Positions 1-7,335 of a stretch of DNA of 64,000 bases are shown here, one piece after another. How positions within the stretch are numbered: position 1 is the stretch's first letter; the number at the start of each line of letters is the position of its first letter. Origin of the DNA: JBAXTE01 sp964653595 (GTDB lineage: Bacteria > Bacteroidota > Bacteroidia > Bacteroidales > WCHB1-69); contig CAZZHH010000016.1 of the NCBI GenBank assembly GCA_964653595.1, forward strand, positions 1 to 64,000, in the 5' to 3' direction. The translations under genes were made by a program, and so were the position numbers. The notes beneath the pieces were generated by a model. It was given only the letters and a program-made list of their open reading frames with translations, was not told the DNA's origin and did not search any database.

Positions 1-2
1 AT

Positions 3-125
3 CAACAAGTTGAATATGTACAACACAAGTTAAACAACCGACCAAGAAAAAGATTGGGTTTTTTAACCCCAAACGAATTTTTATCATTAAATTTGCAAAA
101 TCAACAAGTTGCATTTAACACTTGA
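3..125 (+). pseudogene. IS30-family transposase, C-terminal end only (cut by window edge)
   Basis: Reading frame 3 is open from the window edge to a TGA at 123-125 and gives 40 residues. It contains NNRPRKRLGFLTPNEF, the conserved C-terminal signature of IS30-family DDE transposases (usual form NNRPRKRLGFKTPNEV). The gene probably continues intact to the left of the window, so I cannot tell whether the element is functional. The IS right end should lie within about 100 bases downstream, but I could not identify its terminal inverted repeat because the left end is not visible. The typing as partial is forced by the window, not by an observed mutation. Confidence 0.8.
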
Positions 126-486
126 ATTCAGCTATGTTATAAAACACCCATCATATAGATAAATAATTGATTTTTTACCCTTCGATAAAAGTACTATATA
201 ATGTGAAATTAAGAAGTGTATTAATAATTCGAGCACACCTAATTAAGTTCAGGATTATGCTTAAAAAAAAGCAATAATTAACATATAAAAGCGTTAACCC
301 AAGGTTACGTTTTTTTAAAATGGTTAAATGGTACAGTAAGCATTACCTGTATCAAATAAACAAATGAAATAAATATTATGACGATATGCACTACTTTTCT
401 GGTTATTCAAAAAATTACTACTTAATAATTGTCATCCATTCATTAAATATCTCTATATTTGTAATACGATTATTCAAATTTTAGCA
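126..486. other. Non-coding gap between the transposase and the rSAM locus
   Basis: AT-rich stretch with no credible gene. It should hold the right end of the IS30 element. A weak hairpin with a T run (about 291-316, CGTTAACC/GGTTACG followed by seven T) could be a terminator. The 3' part carries the promoter of the next gene. Confidence 0.5.
454..461 (+). promoter_or_regulatory. Bacteroidota -7 promoter element (TATATTTG)
   Basis: Matches TAnnTTTG, the sigma-ABfr -7 consensus. An ATTG at 428-431 lies 22 bases upstream, near the expected -33 position. It sits 25 bases before the ATG at 487 and probably drives the whole 487-2873 rSAM cluster. Confidence 0.65.
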
Positions 487-1275
487 ATGAAAAAATTTTT
501 TTATAAAAGTATCAGTTCCTTTTTGGCAATAATTGGCCTAGTGGTTGGTTTTTCGTCAAAAGTAATTGCTCAATATGGTGCTCCACCAGCTGCTTTTCGA
601 ATAAATGGGAAAATCACTTCTCGAGAGTGTAATATGCCCATACAAAACCTTCAAGTTGTGATTAAATCGAACCTTAACGAAAAAGCAGATACTTTATACA
701 CAAACTCTATTGGAGAGTATCGTGCTCGAATATCGTATTGGGATTTTGACGAGTCGAAACACAATTTTACGGTAACCGTGAAAGATAAGGATGGAAAAGC
801 AAATGGGGGATCTTTTTCCAGTGAAAAAAAATCAATCGAAGTGAAGAGTTATGTACCTTATGAGTTAAACCTAAAACTAAAACACACCGATACACCCCCT
901 TGTAAAACCAGTATAACCAAAGATACTACGGACGAAAGCAAACCGAATGAAATTCTTCCATCTGACACAAATGGAGTAACTGCAAATTTAACCCTCCCGA
1001 TGAAGGTAAATAAAACAATTCAAACCGATGAGTTTTTGCTCTACCCAAATCCTGTTACTACCCAATTTACGATTGAGTTTACCTCTAACACTTCAAATAG
1101 AACTGTAATATCTATCTCGGACGAAATTGGAAAGGTTGTCTTTCTTGAAAACTTTAATGCACTCATTGGACAGCAAAAAGTGACGATTCATTCTCTTAAA
1201 TTACCTCCAGGCAATTATGTAGTAAGCATTATTCAGGAAGCAAACATATTATCAAAAAAGATAATTGTAATCTAA
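487..1275 (+). CDS. Radical SAM-associated secreted protein with T9SS sorting domain
   Basis: A 262-residue exported protein. A Sec signal peptide covers residues 1-28 and predicted cleavage (VIA|QYG) leaves Q29-Y30-G31 at the mature N-terminus. Residues about 36-130 form a CnaB-like beta-sandwich (FRINGKIT start, SIGEYRARI turn). A linker follows, then a type IX secretion type A sorting domain from about residue 184 (LYPNPVTTQFTIEF to the terminal KKIIVI). The N-terminal YGAPPAAFRINGKIT resembles the radical-SAM-associated putative lipoprotein family (TIGR04134, as I recall it), whose members have a lipid-anchored Cys before a YG.P motif. Here the lipobox Cys is absent and T9SS export replaces it. 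The neighbouring radical SAM enzyme supports this assignment. The function of the mature protein is unknown. Confidence 0.75.
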   Translation: MKKFFYKSISSFLAIIGLVVGFSSKVIAQYGAPPAAFRINGKITSRECNMPIQNLQVVIKSNLNEKADTLYTNSIGEYRARISYWDFDESKHNFTVTVKDKDGKANGGSFSSEKKSIEVKSYVPYELNLKLKHTDTPPCKTSITKDTTDESKPNEILPSDTNGVTANLTLPMKVNKTIQTDEFLLYPNPVTTQFTIEFTSNTSNRTVISISDEIGKVVFLENFNALIGQQKVTIHSLKLPPGNYVVSIIQEANILSKKIIVI

Positions 1276-1288
1276 AACATCACAGAAA

Positions 1289-1426
1289 ATGAAAACCAAA
1301 AAAACACTAAGTCTCTTTCTTCTTTTTTTTACTATTGCTTTGTTTATTTTTGGATGTCGCACCAAGCAACCTCAAACAAAATATGGAGTACGGCCAAATT
1401 TTACAGAAAAAAACACTCAAAATTAG
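1289..1426 (+). CDS. Small lipoprotein with YG motif, candidate rSAM substrate
   Basis: A 45-residue ORF that sits 13 bases after the preceding gene and 12 bases before the radical SAM gene. The start ATG is at 1289 and the stop TAG at 1424. A basic, hydrophobic signal peptide ends in a lipobox (IFGC, Cys23), which predicts a lipid-anchored mature peptide of only 23 residues. That peptide contains KYGVRPNF (Tyr32-Gly33), which echoes QYGAPPAAF in the upstream protein and CKYGVIRY in the gene after the maturase. Position, export signal and motif make it a plausible minimal substrate of the enzyme. Automatic gene callers would probably miss it because of its length. No homologue is known to me. 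Confidence 0.65.
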   Translation: MKTKKTLSLFLLFFTIALFIFGCRTKQPQTKYGVRPNFTEKNTQN

Positions 1427-1438
1427 CCATAAAGAAAG

Positions 1439-2554
1439 ATGCATAAAAAAAACATATCTCCCTCTATACGTCAAAAAATAGCTCTCAATTTATCAGCTAA
1501 ATACATCGATATTCAATCTAAATTACACGATTTAACCTATTTTTTTTGGGAGTGCACTGTTCGTTGTAACATTTCCTGCAGACACTGCGGAAGCGATTGC
1601 AAGAGCGACAAAGGCATTGAAGACATGCCTGGAGAAGATTTTATTAAAGTAGCTAGAGAGGTTGCCACACAATATAATCCAAACAAGGTAATGATTGTAA
1701 TTACAGGAGGCGAACCACTCGTTAGAAAAGATTTAGCAGAGGTTTGTTCCCAGCTCAGTGAAATTGGCTATCCATGGGGTATGGTTACCAATGGATTGTT
1801 GTTAACCAAAGAAAAATTTGACGAATTACTAGCTGCAGGATTACACTCCATCACCATCAGCTTAGATGGATTAGAAGAGAGTCATAATTGGTTACGAGGA
1901 AATCCAAAATCATTTGTTGCAGCCTCCAAAGCAATACAATTGGTGGTTGACACGCCTAATATCGCTTATGATGTGGTAACTTGCATTACTCAAAAAAATA
2001 TAAATGAATTAGAAAAAATCAAATCTTATTTAATCGAATTAGGGGTTACCCATTGGAGGATATTTGCAATAGACCCAATAGGGAGAGCCAAAGAAGATCC
2101 CATGTTGCAAATAACTGATGCGCAACTATTAAATATTTTGATGTTTATAGAGAAAACACGAAAAGAAAACACCATTCATGTGAGTTTTGGATGTGAAGGA
2201 TACTTAGGTGCTTTTGAAGATAATGTAAGAGATGGATATTTTTTCTGTCGTGCAGGCATCAACATAGCTTCTGTATTAAACAACGGCTCCATTTCAGCAT
2301 GTCCAAACAACAGCCATCATGTTGTTCAAGGCAATATCTACACCGATTCGTTTATAGATGTGTGGAACAATCGTTTTCAAATTATGCGCAACCGAAAGTG
2401 GGCAAAAGAGGGAACCTGTAGCAATTGCAAAGAGTTTAAATGGTGCAAAGGAAACGGTTTACATTTAAGAGATTTTGAAAACCACGATGTATTAAGGTGT
2501 CATTATAAAATGTTAGAAAACGCAATTAAGGAAGAAAAAAATGAAAACAATTAA
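1439..2554 (+). CDS. Radical SAM/SPASM peptide maturase (rSAM/lipoprotein system)
   Basis: A 371-residue radical S-adenosylmethionine enzyme. The canonical CxxxCxxC cluster motif is Cys43, Cys47 and Cys50 in CNISCRHC, followed by the GGEPL SAM-binding motif. The C-terminal third (about 250-360) is a SPASM-type domain rich in Cys (FFCRAG, SACPNN, CSNCKEFKWCKG, RCHYK), which binds auxiliary iron-sulfur clusters in enzymes that modify ribosomal peptides or proteins. Architecture and neighbours fit the Bacteroidota rSAM/lipoprotein family (TIGR04133, by memory). The protein should be cytoplasmic, so it must act on substrates before export. The gene overlaps the next one by 14 bases, so the two are probably translated together. 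The reaction catalysed is not known. Confidence 0.88.
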   Translation: MHKKNISPSIRQKIALNLSAKYIDIQSKLHDLTYFFWECTVRCNISCRHCGSDCKSDKGIEDMPGEDFIKVAREVATQYNPNKVMIVITGGEPLVRKDLAEVCSQLSEIGYPWGMVTNGLLLTKEKFDELLAAGLHSITISLDGLEESHNWLRGNPKSFVAASKAIQLVVDTPNIAYDVVTCITQKNINELEKIKSYLIELGVTHWRIFAIDPIGRAKEDPMLQITDAQLLNILMFIEKTRKENTIHVSFGCEGYLGAFEDNVRDGYFFCRAGINIASVLNNGSISACPNNSHHVVQGNIYTDSFIDVWNNRFQIMRNRKWAKEGTCSNCKEFKWCKGNGLHLRDFENHDVLRCHYKMLENAIKEEKNENN

Positions 2555-2873
2555 GCAAAAAGTATGGCGTATATCGCTAAAAATGATGTGGTTAGCAATT
2601 GTGTTTTTAATTGCATGTAAATCAAATCAAGACAAAAAAACGGATGATAACATAGATGTTACTCCAAAAAAGGACTCGATAAAAGAGATCACAAAAACGG
2701 ATACCATAGTTGGGGATACTCAAAAAAAGGATACGGTTGCTCAGATTAAAATGACTCCCAAAAAGAAGCCTTTACCTAAAAAAGACACCATGCGAATAAA
2801 GCCACGTCCTACAGACCCAGGTCCCGTGTGTAAATATGGAGTGATTCGATACGAAAAACCTACTCAGGAATAA
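2541..2873 (+). CDS. Lysine-rich lipoprotein with C-terminal YG motif
   Basis: 110 residues. A basic N-terminus is followed by a hydrophobic stretch and a lipobox (LIAC, Cys26), so this is a predicted lipoprotein. The middle is low-complexity and rich in Lys, Asp, Thr and Pro with repeats of the type KKDTV/KKDTM, and is likely an extended tether. The C-terminus is PVCKYGVIRYEKPTQE with Cys97 and Tyr99-Gly100, matching the KYGV of the 45-residue peptide before the maturase. The gene overlaps the maturase gene by 14 bases. I infer a tethered substrate for the radical SAM enzyme, with the motif displayed at the end of a flexible arm. It is not a family I recognise. Confidence 0.7.
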   Translation: MKTIKQKVWRISLKMMWLAIVFLIACKSNQDKKTDDNIDVTPKKDSIKEITKTDTIVGDTQKKDTVAQIKMTPKKKPLPKKDTMRIKPRPTDPGPVCKYGVIRYEKPTQE

Positions 2874-2960
2874 TTCTGATTTTTTTCAAGTCGTCTCAAG
2901 GTATTAAAACAACCTATAAATCGATATTAAACCCAATTAATACCAATTTGGGCCTACAGG

Positions 2961-4901
2961 TTATTCCATTAACATAAGTTGTTCCTGCAGTATTTCCCAT
3001 TCTGCCATACGGTGCTCGATATTTCTTTTAGTTTGCTCGTATGTCTTATATAGCTCTCCAGATAAAATTTTATCTTGATATTTGTCGGGTTGTGCCAACA
3101 TCTCATCCAGTTCTTTCAAACGTTCCTCTTCGGCGTTAATTTGGGCCTCAATTTGAGTAATCTGATTCTTAATTTTTCGAATCTGACTTTCGAGTTCTTT
3201 TTTCTTTTCCCACTGTAATTTACTTTCCGAAACTTCCACCTCCGCTGTTACTTTTTTTACAGCAATCTCCTTATCAAGGTCTTTTAAGCTCTCAATTTTT
3301 CTATTTTCAATAAAGTCGTATACATCCCCGATGTGTTCTTTTATCTGTTTTTGTTTAAATTCAAAAACTTTATCGGTAAGTCCTTGTAAAAAGTCGCGAT
3401 CATGAGATACAAGAATTAGTGCCCCATCATATTGCAAAAGAGCAGATTTCAGAACATCTTTAGATTGCATGTCCAGGTGATTCGTAGGCTCATCTAATAT
3501 TAATAAATTGTATGGAGTAAGCAGCAATTTGGCTAAAGCAAGTCGGGCTTTTTCTCCCCCCGAAAGTACTTTTACTTTTTTGTCGATATCCTCTCCAGAA
3601 AACAAAAAGCTACCCAAGATTGCCCTAATTCGAGTACGAATGTCGCCAACTGCAATTTCATCAATCGTTTCGAATACAGTTTTATTAGGGTCCAGCATAG
3701 CAGCCTGGTTTTGTGCATAGTACCCTACGACGACTTGGTGACCCAATGTTACAAACCCTTTGGTGGCGACTAAATCACCAACTATAATTCGCGAGAATGT
3801 GGTTTTTCCTTCTCCGTTTTTACCCACAAATGCAACCTTTTCTCCTTTCAGTAAAGTGAAGTCTAGTTCCGAAAGGACCAATTTGTTATCAAATGACTTT
3901 CCAATATTTTGGGCTTCTACCACTACTTTTCCAGAGTGTGGAGCAGGTTGAAAACGAAAATGGATAGAAGAGTTATCAAGTCCATCAATTTCTATTCTAT
4001 CTATTTTGTCTAAAAGTTTAATCTTGGATTGTACTTGCTTCGATTTTGATGCTTTGTAACGAAATCGTTCGATAAACTTTTCCATCTCCAAAATGTCTCG
4101 TTGCTGATTTGTATGAGCTGCCATTTGGTGTTCAATTCTATCCATCCGTTGAACCACATATTCGGAATATGAGCAGCGGTAATCAAAAATACTTCCCAAA
4201 CTAATTTCAATTGTCCGATTGGTTACAGCATCTAAAAATGCTCTATCGTGAGAGACTAAGATGACAGATCCTTGATAATTCGATAAAAAATCTTCCAACC
4301 ATTGAATAGATTCGATGTCTAAGTGGTTGGTTGGCTCATCCAAAAGCATCACTTCTGGCTTTTGAAGTAAGATTTTTGCTAATTCTACTCTCATTTGCCA
4401 TCCACTGCTAAACTCAGTCATCAATCGGGTGAAATCTGTGGGGTCAAATCCCAATCCCAAAAGAATTTTTTCGGTTTCAGAGTTTATATTTGAGGCCCCA
4501 ATCATATGCAATCGTTCAGTATTTTCACTCAATTGGGCGGATAATTTATAGTATCCATCAGATTCATAATCATTTCTATCGGAAAGCTCTTGACTAAGAT
4601 TTACAATCGAAGCCTCTAAACGATGAACTTCATCAAAAGCAGAAAGTGTCTCTTCCCAGACGGATCGTTTGCTCGATGGGGCAAGATCTTGAGGCAAATA
4701 CCCCAATCGATGCCCGGTAGTGATAATTATTGAGCCCTTTTCTGGTTCTTGTAATCCAGACAATATTTTTAAAAGAGTAGATTTTCCAGCTCCATTTTTA
4801 CCTGTTAATCCAATTCTATCGTTGTCGCCAACCACAAAAGAGACGTCACTAAATAAATCGTTGCCAGTAAAATGAATTGAGAGTGAACTTACGGTAATCA
4901 T
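2961..4901 (-). CDS. ABC-F family ATPase (Uup/YdiF type)
   Basis: A 646-residue cytoplasmic protein with two ABC ATPase domains and no membrane segments, the mark of the ABC-F family of ribosome-associated translation factors. Domain 1 shows Walker A GKNGAGKST, a signature near SSGWQMRVELA and Walker B LLDEPTNHLD. Domain 2 shows GKNGEGKTT, LSGGEKARLALAKLL and LILDEPTNHLD. An Arg/Lys/Gln-rich linker (about 235-300) separates them, and a coiled-coil tail (about 560-646) resembles Uup. A longer reading frame begins at a TTG (4916), but the ATG at 4901 gives the usual MITVSSLSIHF start. It is convergent with the rSAM cluster. Resistance ABC-F proteins cannot be excluded, but the tail favours a housekeeping Uup-like role. 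Confidence 0.88.
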   Translation of the reverse strand: MITVSSLSIHFTGNDLFSDVSFVVGDNDRIGLTGKNGAGKSTLLKILSGLQEPEKGSIIITTGHRLGYLPQDLAPSSKRSVWEETLSAFDEVHRLEASIVNLSQELSDRNDYESDGYYKLSAQLSENTERLHMIGASNINSETEKILLGLGFDPTDFTRLMTEFSSGWQMRVELAKILLQKPEVMLLDEPTNHLDIESIQWLEDFLSNYQGSVILVSHDRAFLDAVTNRTIEISLGSIFDYRCSYSEYVVQRMDRIEHQMAAHTNQQRDILEMEKFIERFRYKASKSKQVQSKIKLLDKIDRIEIDGLDNSSIHFRFQPAPHSGKVVVEAQNIGKSFDNKLVLSELDFTLLKGEKVAFVGKNGEGKTTFSRIIVGDLVATKGFVTLGHQVVVGYYAQNQAAMLDPNKTVFETIDEIAVGDIRTRIRAILGSFLFSGEDIDKKVKVLSGGEKARLALAKLLLTPYNLLILDEPTNHLDMQSKDVLKSALLQYDGALILVSHDRDFLQGLTDKVFEFKQKQIKEHIGDVYDFIENRKIESLKDLDKEIAVKKVTAEVEVSESKLQWEKKKELESQIRKIKNQITQIEAQINAEEERLKELDEMLAQPDKYQDKILSGELYKTYEQTKRNIEHRMAEWEILQEQLMLME

Positions 4902-4929
4902 TGTTTGTATGGTCAAAAGATAATAACTG

Positions 4930-4937
4930 CAAATTTA
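4930..4937 (-). promoter_or_regulatory. -7 promoter element for the ABC-F gene
   Basis: CAAATTTA on the plus strand reads TAAATTTG on the minus strand, matching TAnnTTTG. It ends about 28 bases before the ATG at 4901. Confidence 0.6.
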
Positions 4938-5002
4938 CGGCTTTTTTGACAAATTGTGGAGAAATGAGTAGTGAAATAAATTCCACCAACAAGGATTAAT
5001 TG

Positions 5003-5010
5003 TATCTTTG
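5003..5010 (+). promoter_or_regulatory. -7 promoter element (TATCTTTG)
   Basis: A consensus TAnnTTTG element 31 bases before the ATG at 5042. It lies inside the longest possible reading frame (TTG start at 5000), which argues that the TTG is not the true start. Confidence 0.65.
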
Positions 5011-5041
5011 CAAGATAACCGATTCACAAAAATTGAAAACG

Positions 5042-5431
5042 ATGATAACTTTTGAAGAGATTATGAAATCTCAATTTTACAATAAAACTGCTTGGTATGT
5101 AGATATGTTTGGAAAAATCAAATCGAACAAAACAACCCTTTTTGCTGATCGAAACAACTGTGTATCTCAAAAACAAATAGACAAATGGCTTTGCATCAAC
5201 GACTTGTTAAATATTGCAACATTTTTCAACGAAGATTGGATTCCAGATTGGGATAATTTCGAAGAGCCAAAATTTGTAATCATAGTTGATAACATTAAGA
5301 ATAAATCTTTTGCTGTGGAGAAAGTAGTTGATAAAATATCTGGATTTGTGGTCTTTAAATCCCAAAAAGAGGCACAACAAGCGATTGAAGTACTAGGGAA
5401 TGAAAAGCTACAATTTATCTTTTATAAATAG
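5042..5431 (+). CDS. Hypothetical protein, 129 residues
   Basis: A soluble protein with no signal peptide or membrane segment, probably cytoplasmic. I chose the ATG at 5042 (MITFEEIMKSQF) because an in-frame TTG 42 bases upstream would sit in the promoter. The sequence is rich in aromatic and acidic residues (FFNEDWIPDWDNFEEPKFVI) and ends KLQFIFYK. The middle part (FNEDWIPDWDNFEEPKF) resembles small Bacteroidota proteins of unknown function and phage-like hypothetical proteins. I do not recognise a family with certainty. It stands alone with its own promoter, between the divergent ABC-F gene and a long non-coding gap. Confidence 0.7.
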   Translation: MITFEEIMKSQFYNKTAWYVDMFGKIKSNKTTLFADRNNCVSQKQIDKWLCINDLLNIATFFNEDWIPDWDNFEEPKFVIIVDNIKNKSFAVEKVVDKISGFVVFKSQKEAQQAIEVLGNEKLQFIFYK

Positions 5432-5558
5432 AGTTTGCTGAAAAATCTTCAAACAACACATTATCAGCACCATATATGTCATCTATTCAAAATCAAGTGC
5501 AAGTTTTTTTTAGAAGTTTATTAAATAAACCTTGCACCTAGTTTTCTAAAATCATTTA

Positions 5559-5579
5559 TTTGTCGCCTTACTTTTTGTC
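5559..5579 (+). repeat. Dispersed 21-base repeat, copy 1
   Basis: TTTGTCGCCTTACTTTTTGT followed by C. It is 20/21 identical to 7210-7230, and the two copies flank the 5862-7076 gene in the same orientation. Sequences of this type recur between genes in Bacteroidota genomes. Confidence 0.6.
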
Positions 5580-5821
5580 ATTGCCGCCCTGTCAGGTCCC
5601 GAAAAAATATGGAATAGCAATTTTTTGTTTTTATCGGAACACCGCCGCTTCGCCAATGGCATCCCTCGATTTTAGAAGAAAAAGAGAAGTTTTGGTTACT
5701 TTAATGCTTCGTTGAAACTAGTTTGTGATTTTTGAGTTTTTTGCTGCGCAGAGCACTTCGTGGTTCAGCAGACCCTAGTTAGTAATTGACCATTTTTAAA
5801 ACTCAAATCCAAATAATAAAC

Positions 5822-5829
5822 TATATTTG
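5822..5829 (+). promoter_or_regulatory. -7 promoter element (TATATTTG)
   Basis: Matches TAnnTTTG, 32 bases before the start at 5862. A TTG at about 5787 lies near the -33 to -40 zone. Confidence 0.6.
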
Positions 5830-5861
5830 CATAAAAAAGAATGATACACTAAAATTAATCA

Positions 5862-7076
5862 ATGATGAATAGGTGTTTTCTGTTACTCTTGTTATTTGTA
5901 AATGGGTATTACACTAATGCCCAAATCAACGGTTGTACAGACCCACTGGCCACAAATTATGATTCCCTTGCAACGTCCAACGATGGCAGTTGTCTTTACA
6001 ATGTAACATCTGTTTCACCTATTACTACATGGTCTTTGCCTGACATTATGGTGGAGACTTCGGGGTTGATTTTCTGGAATCAAAAATTCTGGACACACAA
6101 TGATAATTCAGATACAAACATCTACTCTTTTGACACTATAAATATTTCAAATTATCAATCATTTCCACTAAATAGCACTTCAAATATTGATTGGGAGGAG
6201 ATTTCGCAAGATTCTAGTTATATCTATGTGGGGGATTTCGGAAACAATGCCAATGGAAACCGAACCAATCTGAAAATATTACGAATAGAAAAAAATTCCT
6301 TGTTGACGAATGTTCCAATTATTGACACAATTAATTTCAATTATTCGCTACAAACAGATTATACAGCAATTGGGAGCAACAACACCAATTTTGATTGCGA
6401 ATCGTTTATTGTCACTCAGGACAGCATTTATTTGTTCACAAAGGAGTGGGTGAGCAAAGCCACAACCATATATTCATTGCCCAAATTGTCAGGAAGTTAC
6501 GTTGCTCAAGCCCGTCAAAGTTATTATGTAGATGGGTTAATTACGGGTGCCACTTTTTTGGAAGATAAAAAATTGATTGTCTTGTGTGGTTATAGTCAAG
6601 TACTTCAACCATTTTTGTTTATGTTGTATGATTTTGAAAGTCAGAATTTTTTCAATGGCAACAAACGAAAAATTTTGCTCAATATGTCCATGCATCAGGT
6701 AGAAGGAATTGCTACGGAAGATGGCATAACTTATTATGTCACGAATGAAAAAGTGGGGCAAACTGTTCCACAGCAAATCCATAAAATAGACCTTGCAGAA
6801 TATTTTTATTCTCCAGTTAATGTCACAGAAAACCAGTCGGAAGTTTTTGAAATTGCACCAAATCCAGTAATAGACTTTGTAGAGATAACCATTACTCCGA
6901 ATCAAATTGGAAAAGAGTACCTTATTCTGGATTTTACTGGGCAGGTTGTTCAACAAGGAGTATTAAACGAAAAACAATCTCGTTTAAATCTTAAAAACCT
7001 CTCACCAGGGACATATGTGATTGCAATAAACAAACCCGGCTCTATAAATAGGAAAATCATTAAACTAGAAAATTAA
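5862..7076 (+). CDS. T9SS-exported propeller-like protein
   Basis: A 404-residue secreted protein. The signal peptide ends in NAQ near residue 21. It is followed by a short Cys-bounded motif (CTDPLATNYDSLATSNDGSC), common at the N-terminus of Bacteroidota surface proteins, where it is a presumed small calcium-binding or spacer repeat. Residues about 55-310 have repeated short beta segments (YIYVGDFGNNANG, FDCESFIV, IYLFTKEW) that suggest a beta-propeller, like SdiA-regulated or esterase-like propellers. The C-terminus from about residue 325 (FEIAPNPVIDFVEITI to NRKIIKLEN) is a type A T9SS sorting domain. The substrate is unknown. No enzyme motif is visible. Confidence 0.75.
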   Translation: MMNRCFLLLLLFVNGYYTNAQINGCTDPLATNYDSLATSNDGSCLYNVTSVSPITTWSLPDIMVETSGLIFWNQKFWTHNDNSDTNIYSFDTINISNYQSFPLNSTSNIDWEEISQDSSYIYVGDFGNNANGNRTNLKILRIEKNSLLTNVPIIDTINFNYSLQTDYTAIGSNNTNFDCESFIVTQDSIYLFTKEWVSKATTIYSLPKLSGSYVAQARQSYYVDGLITGATFLEDKKLIVLCGYSQVLQPFLFMLYDFESQNFFNGNKRKILLNMSMHQVEGIATEDGITYYVTNEKVGQTVPQQIHKIDLAEYFYSPVNVTENQSEVFEIAPNPVIDFVEITITPNQIGKEYLILDFTGQVVQQGVLNEKQSRLNLKNLSPGTYVIAINKPGSINRKIIKLEN

Positions 7077-7209
7077 CATCAACAAATCAAAATCGTATGA
7101 TAAACAAATTTTTCTTTCATACTTATTATTGTTAACTATTTCTAGGTCTGTTCAATTTTATAGGGGAGAGTAATCCTGTATGAATGATGAAAAAATATTC
7201 TCACTTTTT

Positions 7210-7230
7210 TTTGTCGCCTTACTTTTTATC
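7210..7230 (+). repeat. Dispersed 21-base repeat, copy 2
   Basis: One mismatch to 5559-5579. Here it is followed by the perfect palindrome at 7243-7260. The rest of the 7077-7335 gap shows no gene. Confidence 0.6.
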
Positions 7231-7242
7231 TTGAAACAAAAA

Positions 7243-7260
7243 TCCCGATAGCTATCGGGA
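7243..7260. repeat. 18-base perfect palindrome TCCCGATAGCTATCGGGA
   Basis: A perfect inverted repeat between the convergent 5862-7076 and 7336-8613 genes. The CCCGATAGCTATCGGG core is a recurrent intergenic palindrome in Bacteroidota. There is no T run, so it is not a clear terminator, though a role in mRNA 3' ends is possible. Confidence 0.7.
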
Positions 7261-7335
7261 CAAGACTTCGCCAAAAAAGCTAAAAAAGCGACAATTTCAC
7301 GGCTCAGTTGACACAAATTGAATAATTATAAGATT

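Larger units (their letters stand above)
5432..5861. other. Intergenic region with decayed repeat
   Basis: 430 bases without a gene. It holds one copy of a 21-base repeat (5559-5579) also found at 7210-7230, and GC-richer patches (5581-5672, 5740-5775) unlike the AT-rich surroundings. This looks like a decayed Bacteroidota intergenic repeat. The 3' end carries the promoter for the next gene. Confidence 0.5.

Noticed and set aside
2890..2960. Possible terminator between the rSAM cluster and the ABC-F gene (CCCAATT/AATTTGGG)
   Set aside because: The stem is short with a bulge and no T run follows on either strand.
5000..5041. TTG start giving a longer version of the 129-residue protein
   Set aside because: The extension contains the TATCTTTG promoter element, so it is not transcribed as part of the coding sequence.
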